DNA of 8,931 bases from JAZRUY01 sp045598845 (GCA_045598845.1 JAZRUY010000089.1:1-8931); one strand, 5' to 3'; positions 1 to 5,824 are shown, counted from the stretch's first letter. The notes: a model not told the origin generated them from the letters alone. Made by a program: numbers and translations.

Positions 1-1
1 C

Positions 2-253
2 GTAACTGATAGCACGAAAGACAAGACGGTTATAGCATGGGAGTCCGGCTGGGCGGCTTATCTTGTGGCTACCGTGGCAACGCAGGAGCAGCCGGTGCCG
101 ACCGTCAAGATGTTCGCCGGAAAGACCGACAAGGGCTTGATTTCCGCAAAGTGCGATGGAGGTGCTTCCGATTGGGCAGGTATCGCAGCGGCGATTAACG
201 CAACCAAGTATGACCTCACGGTTTCAGCGGACGGAATCGGCTCAAAAAAATAA
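2..253 (+). CDS. Unrecognised protein, C-terminal 83 residues only
   Basis: An open frame enters from the left edge and ends at TAA; the true start lies outside the window. The GTG at 65 is internal to this frame and is not preceded by a ribosome binding site, so it is unlikely to be the start. The visible part has three tryptophans (two in WESGW), a small-residue-rich stretch (AGIAAAIN) and ends in GSKK. No catalytic motif, membrane segment or known family signature is seen. A strong hairpin terminator begins 25 bases after the stop, which supports a genuine expressed gene. It converges on ssrA, a common integration site, so it could belong to an integrated element, but nothing in the residues proves that. 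Function unknown. Confidence 0.6.
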   Translation, partial: VTDSTKDKTVIAWESGWAAYLVATVATQEQPVPTVKMFAGKTDKGLISAKCDGGASDWAGIAAAINATKYDLTVSADGIGSKK

Positions 254-278
254 ACTCGGCAAAATAGATGCCACATAT

Positions 279-302
279 AGTGCCACATTTTGTGGCGCTT
301 TT
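279..302 (+). terminator. Rho-independent terminator after the left-edge gene
   Basis: A 9-bp stem (AGTGCCACA pairing with TGTGGCGCT, one G-T pair) closes a 3-base loop and runs into a short T tract (299-302, then CGTTT). It lies 25 bases after the stop of the left-edge gene. Upstream, TGCCACAT occurs twice 12 bases apart (269-276 and 281-288), so the right arm could also pair with the first copy. Read from the other strand the stem is not directly followed by a T run, so it serves the + strand gene better than ssrA. Confidence 0.7.
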
Positions 303-348
303 CGTTTGTGCTGAAAATATGTTTTAAGGAGAAATTAAAGGGTATAAA

Positions 349-705
349 TGGTGGAGGTGGCGGGAGTTGAACCCGCGTTCCGACGAGATCCAATGAGGAC
401 GTCTACATGCGTATTTCATCTTTGCTTTTTTTCGTCCTTTACCGAAGCCGATGAACAGGCCTGACTCCGGACTAACCTTTTTAAAATCTCATCACGGAAC
501 AAAAGGTGGATTCCGTAATCCAGAGCGCTGATTTACACCGAAACCAGCTTAGCACTCCTCGGCTGGCACGATGTGGCGGGAATTAAGCCGCCAAGGCAAA
601 CTCTTCGTTCGCAGTTATCGTTTTGACCGATTTTTAACGAGGCCAACGATCATCCTCGGCATGCAGTCAACATCCGACCGGGCCGGTCGAATCCGGAACA
701 CCCCC
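349..705 (-). ncRNA. ssrA: tmRNA (transfer-messenger RNA), one-piece
   Basis: The tmRNA rescues stalled ribosomes in trans-translation with SmpB: it is charged with alanine and supplies a degradation tag. Read on the - strand it begins GGGGGTGTTCCGGATTCGACC, the standard tmRNA start, and ends with the T-arm motif GGGTTCAACTCCC followed by GCCACCTCCACCA. The first seven bases pair with CACCTCC before the terminal ACCA (one G-U pair), so both ends of the 357-nt RNA are fixed, and CCA is genome-encoded. The tag frame at 612-583 reads GCG AAC GAA GAG TTT GCC TTG GCG GCT TAA, giving (A)ANEEFALAA. The ATAACT before the resume codon resembles the ATAGTC in E. coli. This is the single-molecule form, not a permuted two-piece one. 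Confidence 0.96.
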
Positions 706-732
706 AATCTTATTGTCACTGAACTCCATAAG

Positions 733-763
733 ATAATTCGAGTTGAACAGAAAATCAAGTCAA
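733..763 (-). promoter_or_regulatory. Candidate ssrA promoter
   Basis: On the - strand TTGACT (763-758) resembles a sigma70 -35 box; AATTAT (738-733) is a 4-of-6 match to the -10 box, with a rather long 19-base spacer. Transcription would start about 20 bases upstream of the mature 5' end at 705, leaving a short leader for RNase P to remove. A GACAAT at 717-712 is an alternative -10 closer to the mature end but has no good -35. Confidence 0.3.
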
Positions 764-814
764 CCGTGCAAGTCCGCTTGTCCGACGGGTGATTGGCTCT
801 TGCGCGGAAGCGGT

Positions 815-1054
815 TCAATGAAAAATCCCGCGCGGCAGTTTTTCCCGGTTGAGCCCGGCGCCGCATCGCGGGCAAACTTCCGGAAGCTTTCCCGTGATCT
901 CGTAATCGGAATCTTCGTTGTCAGCACCGGGGATCCCGGTATAATCCTTGGTCAGTTCATATTTTTTATCGAATCCGCATTTCGGGCAGGTCATACGGAA
1001 GAATTCCGGATCGGTGTTTTTTCTGAACGGCGGAAACTGAATGCAGTTCGGCAT
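815..1054 (-). CDS. Small zinc-ribbon protein, 79 residues
   Basis: This short protein has two CxxC knuckles, CPKC at residues 23-26 and CPRC at 61-64, separated by 34 mostly polar residues. That spacing is typical of a zinc ribbon binding one zinc ion. The linker is acidic (ADNEDSDYE), and no catalytic domain is attached. The ATG at 1054 is chosen because GGGGTGA, complementary to the anti-Shine-Dalgarno end of 16S rRNA, lies three bases upstream; the internal ATG at codon 21 has no such site. The gene is on the same strand as ssrA, 109 bases upstream of its mature end, and could be co-transcribed with it. The family is not one I can name; such small ribbons often act as nucleic-acid or protein adaptors, which is only a possibility here. 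Confidence 0.65.
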   Translation of the reverse strand: MPNCIQFPPFRKNTDPEFFRMTCPKCGFDKKYELTKDYTGIPGADNEDSDYEITGKLPEVCPRCGAGLNREKLPRGIFH

Positions 1055-1082
1055 AATTCACCCCGCATAGTTTGAAATTTTT

Positions 1083-1105
1083 ATCCTGAACGCTGAAATC
1101 AGGAT
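1083..1105. other. Inverted repeat between the zinc-ribbon gene and the zeta locus
   Basis: A perfect 7-bp inverted repeat, ATCCTGA and TCAGGAT, is separated by nine bases. It lies about 30 bases upstream of the zinc-ribbon start codon. Neither strand has a T tract directly after the stem, so it is not a standard terminator. It could be an operator or an mRNA leader hairpin, or chance. Confidence 0.35.
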
Positions 1106-1199
1106 TCTATCTGTTATATTCTGTTTTAAGTTTCAGGTACAGCGTGAAGCATCACAATATAATATTCATAAACCGGCAAGACTGGTAACAAAACGGCAC

Positions 1200-1408
1200 T
1201 TACTCCCGCGTTTTCTCCGCTCCGTCTTCCTGCTTCGGCGGATACTTCTCCAGCAGATACCGTTCGCGCTGTGTCAGTTCCTCCGGCTTGGTCAGCCCTT
1301 TCTTCATGCACCACCGCAGATTGTCCGCCGCCCCCGCTCCGCGTTCCGGCTGAACTCCGCTATCATCTGATCTATGCTCCGCTGCTGCTCTTCCTTGGTA
1401 AGTTCCAT
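1200..1408 (-). pseudogene. Small helical ORF downstream of the zeta remnant, frameshifted
   Basis: An ATG at 1408 follows an optimal ribosome binding site (AAAGGAG at 1422-1416, 7-base spacer). It starts MELTKEEQQRSIDQMIAEFS and stops after 34 residues at 1304. Adding one G in the G5 run at 1331-1335 joins it to the frame ending in TAA at 1200, giving a coherent 69-residue protein with NAERGAADNLRW at the join and a charged tail containing LTQRERYLLEKYPPKQE. Both halves look like natural, mostly helical protein, whereas their out-of-frame continuations do not. The start lies inside the 3' end of the toxin frame, so the two were probably translated together. Position suggests an antitoxin or immunity partner, but I recognise no family. 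Either the gene is broken or the run is a sequencing error. Confidence 0.5.
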
Positions 1409-1485
1409 TCGTCAACTCCTTTATCTGTTCCCGGGTGTAATCCGGCTTGGCGGCCAATTCTTGCAGGAAAATCGTTTTCCAGCCG

Positions 1486-1521
1486 TCCGAATTGTCGTAT
1501 ATATCCGAATTGTCGTATATA
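1486..1521. repeat. Perfect 18-bp tandem duplication
   Basis: The unit TCCGAATTGTCGTATATA occurs twice head to tail (1486-1503 and 1504-1521). Because 18 is a multiple of three, it inserts six residues in frame in the zeta-like protein (YDNSDIYDNSD instead of one YDNSD) and leaves the frame intact. Confidence 0.9.
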
Positions 1522-1871
1522 ATGTAACTTATTTTGTCCCCGAATTCTTTTACCAGATTGATAAAATTCTGTTTCGCCCTGCTGTGCGTGTTGGCGAAAG
1601 TCCCGACCGGCACGATATGCCCGTCCGGTGTTTCATTCCTCGGCTTCACCCCGTTGTGCCACGCGTCCGCCGGGTGCCGGTACACAAAGGCCAGTACCGG
1701 CCGCTGCCCGTTGTCTATCACCCGTTGTATGCTCTTTCGCACCGCGTCCTTGTTCACCATGGTGGAGTCGAAGATAAAGTCCGCCGCTCCTGCTTCCGGG
1801 GAATTGATTATCGTGCTTTTGCCGGATTTTTTTGCCGGAAAAATATTTTTTTACATCGCTCTTGTGAATAT

Positions 1872-2014
1872 CCTGTTAATAAGTTGTAAATTCAAACCCG
1901 TGTCTCCTGCTGCGGCGGAGCATGGATTTTTCTGCTGTTTTTCCGCATAACCTTCGGCTGACGGCAATGATTTAGCACCGTTTTATCCGCCTCCGCGCCG
2001 CCGCCTGTTAATAA
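1872..2014 (+). repeat. Two direct copies of CCTGTTAATAA
   Basis: The 11-mer CCTGTTAATAA is found at 1872-1882 and 2004-2014, with starts 132 bp apart. The second copy ends two bases before the -35 box of the proposed dnaA promoter and extends into GTTAATAAC, a near-palindrome with GTTA/TAAC arms. They could be regulator sites or an echo of a rearrangement. Confidence 0.4.
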
Positions 2015-2016
2015 CT

Positions 2017-2046
2017 TTGACAGCCGGGAAAACACCGGATTATTAT
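2017..2046 (+). promoter_or_regulatory. Sigma70-type promoter for dnaA
   Basis: A perfect -35 box TTGACA (2017-2022) is followed after 18 bases by TATTAT (2041-2046), five of six matches to the -10 consensus. The expected start near 2053 gives a leader of about 175 bases before the chosen dnaA start codon. Confidence 0.65.
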
Positions 2047-2226
2047 GGTTAGGATATCCGAACCGGATTGTCTGAAAATTCCGGAAAAACGGTTTGAAAT
2101 GCGGATATTGCGCCGGTATCTTAATCACCGTTCCGGCGCATCGGTCCGGCTTTCCCCGGTCCGGTGTCGCCGCCGGTTTTCAAAACGGTTTGTTTAGCCT
2201 TATGCAAATATGAAGATCATACCGGT

Positions 2227-3663
2227 ATGTCGGTAAACGCGGAAACAATTTGGGCTGAAGCGTCGGTGCGGTTGCGCCGGCGGAGCAGTATGATGTATGA
2301 GCAGTGGTTCAGCGGCGCGGTTCCGCTGGAGCTGTGCGGCTCGGTACTGCGTCTGGGGATAGCCAATGCGCTTATTTCTGATTTTATCAGCCGCAATTAC
2401 GGCGATATTCTGGATGAATCGCTGACCGGCATCGGCGGAACAGATTACTCGGTACAGTTTGTTCCGGGTTATCAGGCTCCGTCTGTTCCGGAGGTCTCCG
2501 GGGCGCCGTCTTCCGAGCCATCCGCGTCTGAAACTTCCGCAGCAGGGAACGGCGGTGCTGCGGAGGAGCCGCTGGTGGTTGTCAATCCGTCTCCATCCGC
2601 CGGGAGCGGCTGCATGGGCGAGAATACATTCGCCAATTTTGTCGTCGGCGCCGAAAACCGTTTCGCCTATGCCGCCGCCAAGGCGGTGGCCGAAGCGCCG
2701 GGAAAAGTGCATAATCCGCTGTTTATTTACGGTGTGAGCGGAGTGGGCAAGACCCATCTGCTCAATTCCATCGCCGCCTATATCACCGCTTCCGATCCGC
2801 GCCGGCGGGTGCGCTGCACCACTTGCGGCGAGCTTCTGGATGAATTTTACGGGGATCTGCTTTCCCGCAAGGGGCTGAAGGATTTTCTGGATTCCCTGCG
2901 GGATCTGGATGTGCTGCTGGTCGATGATGTGCAGATGATTTCCGGCCGCACGCAGATGCAGATCGAATTTTTCAAGGTTTTTGAAACTCTCTGCCGCCGC
3001 AAGCGTCAGATCGTGATCGCCTCCGACCGTCCTCCCTATGAAATAGCCGATTTGGATACCAGGCTGAGTTCGCGTTTCTCGCAGGATATGACGGTGGAAA
3101 TCTGCCCGCCCGAATTGGAGGCGCGGCTGGCGATTTTGAAGATGCTGCGCGCCGGTATGCCCGGGGTTTCCGGATTGATCGGGGATGAAGTGCTGGGATT
3201 TGTGGCCGAGAATATACATTCCAATGTCCGCGCCCTGCGCGGCTGTTTCATCCGGCTTTCCGCTTTCGCATCGATGAACCGCACTCCGGTTGATCTGGCT
3301 CTCGCCGAAGAACTTTTGCAGGGGCAACTGGCGCAGGAAGCTTCCTGCCGCACCGTCACCATTGAAACTATCCAGCGCGCGGTGGCGGCGGTTTTCGAGG
3401 TGTCTATGAACGATTTGCTGGGCAGTTGCCGCAGCCGTGCGCTTGCCGAGCCGAGGATGGTGGCTATGTATCTCTGCCGTGAACTGACGGACAGTTCATC
3501 CAGCGAAGTCGGCGCCGCTTTCGGGCGCAATCATGCCACGGTGCTTCATGCGGAGAAGAAAGTGCCCGAACTTTGCTCCTGCGACGGCGATATCCGGCGC
3601 GCGGTTACTCTGCTGCGGAGGCAGTTGCAGCGCAAGCGGCTGTACCGGCTGGCCGGCCGCTGA
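2227..3663 (+). CDS. dnaA: Chromosomal replication initiator DnaA, divergent
   Basis: DnaA binds origin DnaA boxes and, with ATP, opens the duplex and recruits the helicase. The 478-residue product has all four domains: domain I (~1-68, with YEQWFSGA and LRLGIANALISDFISRNY), a low-complexity Ser/Pro/Ala linker (~80-130), an AAA+ core from ENTFANFVVG (132), with Walker A GVSGVGKTH (169-177), Walker B LLVDDVQ (230-236), IASDRPP (264-270) and RLSSRF (279-284), and domain IV with the helix-turn-helix (~377-442). Odd points are NVRALRGCF where NVRELEGAL is usual, EPRMVAMYL where xxRQxAMYL is usual, and GRNHATVLHA in place of GGRDHTTVLHA. The ATG at 2227 starts the domain I helix; a GTG at 2164 would add 21 residues without domain similarity. 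No strong ribosome binding site is seen. purT follows after 75 bases; dnaN and recF are not adjacent. It may be the sole DnaA or a second paralogue, as chlamydiae carry. Confidence 0.93.
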   Translation: MSVNAETIWAEASVRLRRRSSMMYEQWFSGAVPLELCGSVLRLGIANALISDFISRNYGDILDESLTGIGGTDYSVQFVPGYQAPSVPEVSGAPSSEPSASETSAAGNGGAAEEPLVVVNPSPSAGSGCMGENTFANFVVGAENRFAYAAAKAVAEAPGKVHNPLFIYGVSGVGKTHLLNSIAAYITASDPRRRVRCTTCGELLDEFYGDLLSRKGLKDFLDSLRDLDVLLVDDVQMISGRTQMQIEFFKVFETLCRRKRQIVIASDRPPYEIADLDTRLSSRFSQDMTVEICPPELEARLAILKMLRAGMPGVSGLIGDEVLGFVAENIHSNVRALRGCFIRLSAFASMNRTPVDLALAEELLQGQLAQEASCRTVTIETIQRAVAAVFEVSMNDLLGSCRSRALAEPRMVAMYLCRELTDSSSSEVGAAFGRNHATVLHAEKKVPELCSCDGDIRRAVTLLRRQLQRKRLYRLAGR

Positions 3664-3683
3664 TTTTCGGCAATGTTTTTCAT

Positions 3684-3702
3684 CCGGCGCCTATTGCGCC
3701 GG
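3684..3702 (+). other. Stable hairpin between dnaA and purT
   Basis: A 7-bp GC stem, CCGGCGC and GCGCCGG, closes a 5-base loop. No T tract follows, so it is not a classical terminator. It ends 36 bases before the purT start codon and could stabilise an mRNA end, attenuate read-through, or simply separate the two cistrons. A TATAAA at 3716-3721 might be a -10 box for purT, but its -35 region is poor. Confidence 0.5.
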
Positions 3703-3738
3703 GCAGGTAAACAAATATAAATCGGATGGAGAAATCTT

Positions 3739-4923
3739 ATGTCTGTGACTCTCGGTACCGCTTTGACTGAATCGGCCTGCAAAGTGTTGTTCTGCGGAGC
3801 GGGCGAACTCGGCAAGGAAGTCATTATCGCCATGCAGCGTCTCGGGGTGGAAACGGTGGCGGTTGACCGCTACGATAACGCGCCGGGCATGCAGGTGGCG
3901 CACCGCAGTTACACGGTCAATATGCTTGACGGCGCCGCTCTGCGCGAAATCATCGAGCGGGAAAAACCGGATTACATCGTCCCGGAAGTCGAAGCGATCG
4001 CCACTGATACTTTTCTCGCTTTGGAAAAAGAGGGCTATAATGTTATTCCTACCGCCAGAGCGACTAAATTGACCATGAACCGCGAAGGTATCCGCCGTCT
4101 TGCCGCGGAAGAATTGCATCTGCCTACCAGCCCATACCGTTTCGCCGCCACCCGCGAGGAATTCGATGCCGCGGTCAGGGAGATCGGTATTCCCTGCGTG
4201 GTGAAGCCGATCATGAGTTCTTCCGGTCACGGCCAGAGCGTGATACATACCGAAGCCGATATCGAAAATTCCTGGCGTATCGCCCAGGAGGGCGGCCGCG
4301 CCGGAGCGGGTAAGGTCATTGTGGAAGGGTTTGTCAAATTCGATTACGAAATCACCCAGCTCACGGTTCGTCATGTCGGCGGCACCAGTTTTCTGGAGCC
4401 GGTCGGCCATCATCAGGTGGACGGCGATTATCAGGAGTCCTGGCAGCCGCAGAAGATGAGTGAAACCGCAAAGGCGGAGGCGCGGCGCATCGCCAAATGT
4501 ATTACCGATGCCTTGGGCGGCCGCGGCATTTTCGGCGTGGAGTTGTTCGTCTGCGGCGACAAGGTGATTTTCAGCGAAGTCAGTCCGCGTCCGCACGATA
4601 CCGGCATGGTGACGATGATTTCCCAGGATCTCTCCGAATTCGATCTGCATGCCCGGGCGGTGCTGGGGTTGCCGATTCCCAATATCGCCTTTCACGGTCC
4701 GTCCGCTTCCAAGGCGATTGTGGCCGACGGTTATTCGGACAAAATGTCTTTCACCGGAGTGGACAAGGCGATTTCCCGCCCCGATACCAATGTGCGTATC
4801 TTCGCCAAGCCGGTGATGAAAGGTCACCGCCGGCTGGGAGTGTGTCTGGCGCGCGCTGAAAGCGTTGAAAAGGCGCTGGATACGGTTTTCGCCATGCGCG
4901 AAGATATCAAGGTTGAATTATAG
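3739..4923 (+). CDS. purT: Formate-dependent phosphoribosylglycinamide formyltransferase (GAR transformylase 2)
   Basis: PurT is an ATP-grasp enzyme that makes formyl-GAR from GAR, formate and ATP, the third step of purine synthesis, without needing 10-formyl-tetrahydrofolate. The 394-residue protein is full length (E. coli 392). It shows the N-terminal nucleotide-fold motif VLFCGAGELGKEV (16-28), the GAR-binding region VPEVEAIATD (81-90), the ATP-grasp lid KPIMSSSGHGQ (156-166), EPVGHHQVDGDYQESWQP (220-237), and the magnesium ligands in FGVELF (E268) and FSEVSPRPHDTG (E280). The lid reads GHGQ where the E. coli enzyme has GKGQ. The start is supported by GGAGA six bases upstream. The stop codon shares its last G with the GTG start of the next gene, suggesting translational coupling. 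Cytoplasmic. Confidence 0.96.
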   Translation: MSVTLGTALTESACKVLFCGAGELGKEVIIAMQRLGVETVAVDRYDNAPGMQVAHRSYTVNMLDGAALREIIEREKPDYIVPEVEAIATDTFLALEKEGYNVIPTARATKLTMNREGIRRLAAEELHLPTSPYRFAATREEFDAAVREIGIPCVVKPIMSSSGHGQSVIHTEADIENSWRIAQEGGRAGAGKVIVEGFVKFDYEITQLTVRHVGGTSFLEPVGHHQVDGDYQESWQPQKMSETAKAEARRIAKCITDALGGRGIFGVELFVCGDKVIFSEVSPRPHDTGMVTMISQDLSEFDLHARAVLGLPIPNIAFHGPSASKAIVADGYSDKMSFTGVDKAISRPDTNVRIFAKPVMKGHRRLGVCLARAESVEKALDTVFAMREDIKVEL

Positions 4924-5738
4924 TGCCGGATTTTTCCGGCCGCTCCGGCGGATTCAGCTGGTCGGAGCGGCGCAGTTCACTGTTTGATTTTTGCCGCCGG
5001 GCGTATTTTTTCCGTTACAGTGCGGAAAGCGTATCCGGCGGAGAAAATTCGGAACTGCTCCGGTTGCGCCGCGCCGTCAGCTCCGGGGTGTATGTTTCCA
5101 ATTTGCGCAACCGGGTGTTCCGCGAGTATTTTTATCAGTCCGTTGATGCTCCGGAATACCGCCGCGGTTTGCCGCCGTCGGTGCGTTTGAACTCACTTTT
5201 CGAACGGAGCTGGCGCGATACCGCCGCCGGAAAAGGAGTTCCTCCGGAGGACTTTGTTTTGGGGCAGGGCAGTGCGCCGGCATTGTACCGCAATCTTTCA
5301 GCCGGTGTGCGCGATGCCGGAATACTGCTGGACGTTTTTTTCTCAGCCTTTTCCGCTGACGACCGCCGCTATGTTCCGGAAGTGATATGCGAAATGGCCG
5401 GAACGGTCCCGGCGTCCACTTCGGTTGTAGGCGGTTTTGTTTCCGGCGGAATTCTCACTCTTATTCTGCCGGGCGACAGTATAGCCGCCGCGGTCATCGC
5501 TTTCGCTTTCGCGGTTAAAAATATGAATTATTCCGCCGGCGCGGTGCGGTTGTGCCGTCCCGGCGACCGCGGCCGTCCGGAGTATTTTCCGTCCGAACTT
5601 CCGGTATCCATGGTATTCCGGCGTATCGGCGGTGAATCCGCAGCCATGCGGGCCGCGGAATCGTCTCCGCCTCCGGCGGTTCCCGGTCCGCATTGTTCAG
5701 CCTGCTGTTTCCGGCGTCTCTGCCCGGATTATCCTTAA
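4923..5738 (+). CDS. PD-(D/E)XK (Cas4/RecB-like) fold protein lacking the catalytic motif
   Basis: The 271-residue protein begins SWSERRSSLFDFCRRAYFFRY (12-32), matching the N-terminal Sxx-FxxCxRxYxxRY signature of RecB/Cas4-type nuclease families, and ends with CSACCFRRLC (258-267), i.e. CxxC-x5-C. With C24 these give the four cysteines that bind a 4Fe-4S cluster in Cas4 and AddB. Between them, where active members carry a GxxD strand and a D-x-K motif (usually DxKTG), this sequence reads VVGGFVSGGILTLILPGDS (168-186) with no acidic-x-Lys, so nuclease activity looks lost. The family call rests on the two ends and is fairly likely. The GTG start overlaps the purT stop by one base; no strong ribosome binding site is seen, consistent with coupling. 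There are no cas genes nearby, so a CRISPR role is unsupported. Function unknown. Confidence 0.72.
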   Translation: MPDFSGRSGGFSWSERRSSLFDFCRRAYFFRYSAESVSGGENSELLRLRRAVSSGVYVSNLRNRVFREYFYQSVDAPEYRRGLPPSVRLNSLFERSWRDTAAGKGVPPEDFVLGQGSAPALYRNLSAGVRDAGILLDVFFSAFSADDRRYVPEVICEMAGTVPASTSVVGGFVSGGILTLILPGDSIAAAVIAFAFAVKNMNYSAGAVRLCRPGDRGRPEYFPSELPVSMVFRRIGGESAAMRAAESSPPPAVPGPHCSACCFRRLCPDYP

Positions 5739-5795
5739 GCCGGATCCGTTTTCTTTTCATTACCGTTTTTTGCCAGGTTATACCGTCGGCAAGCA

Positions 5796-5824
5796 TTGAA
5801 AAACACCTGTTTCAGCGGTATATT
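5796..5824 (+). promoter_or_regulatory. Sigma70-type promoter for the Gre-domain gene
   Basis: TTGAAA (5796-5801, five of six) and TATATT (5819-5824, five of six) are separated by the ideal 17 bases. A start near 5831 gives a leader of about 58 bases. The leader contains a short inverted repeat, ATGGC and GCCAT, around 5843-5855. Confidence 0.65.

Larger units (their letters stand above)
1200..1850 (-). pseudogene. Zeta-toxin-like P-loop kinase, N-terminally truncated
   Basis: The continuous frame resembles zeta-toxin kinases (UDP-N-acetylglucosamine kinase type): SGKST P-loop end, then DFIFDSTM, VYRHPADAWHNGVKPRN, GHIVPVGTFANTH and IIYDNSD, matching the family order (P-loop, DST strand, YRdPxxAWxNGVxPR region, TH helix). 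The frame opens after a TAA at 1853-1851 and has no start codon before the P-loop; the first Walker A glycine is replaced by proline (PAKKSGKST). The ATG at 1760 lies inside the kinase fold after the P-loop and has no ribosome binding site, so a protein made from it would lack ATP binding. An 18-bp tandem duplication repeats a DNSDIY-type segment. The last ~70 codons overlap another small gene in a different frame and may not be original toxin sequence. Best read as a decayed toxin gene; family call fairly sure, activity unlikely. Confidence 0.7.
1851..2226. other. Gene-free region upstream of dnaA
   Basis: No convincing gene lies in this 376-bp stretch. It holds the dnaA promoter, two copies of an 11-bp repeat and an AT-rich patch near 2005-2060. 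There is no exact consensus DnaA box; the closest are TGTGAATAT at 1863-1871 (one mismatch on the reverse strand) and TTATCCGCC at 1984-1992 (two mismatches). The left end is where the zeta-like frame is broken by a stop. Confidence 0.6.

Noticed and set aside
65..253. A separate 62-codon gene starting at GTG 65
   Set aside because: The same frame is open to the left edge and the GTG has no ribosome binding site, so it is part of a longer truncated gene.
1271..1950. Three overlapping + strand frames across the zeta locus
   Set aside because: They are cysteine-, proline- and arginine-rich shadows of the - strand toxin remnant and lack ribosome binding sites.
1892..2128. A 78-codon frame on the - strand upstream of dnaA
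   Set aside because: No motif and no supporting ribosome binding site were recognised, and it covers the proposed dnaA promoter; treated as non-coding.
1851..2226. Origin of replication upstream of dnaA
   Set aside because: There is no exact DnaA box and no cluster, only two degenerate matches; dnaN is absent. If this DnaA reads a different box the question would reopen.
2200..3327. A 375-codon open frame on the - strand across dnaA
   Set aside because: It is antisense to a clear DnaA sequence and is rich in His, Arg and Gln typical of a GC-rich shadow frame; no family motif.
3691..4827. A 378-codon open frame on the - strand across purT
   Set aside because: It is antisense to a full-length PurT and reads as a shadow frame with no recognisable motif.
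4923..5738. Cas4 and a CRISPR adaptation module
   Set aside because: The cysteine pattern is Cas4-like, but the catalytic residues are missing and no other cas gene or repeat array is present.
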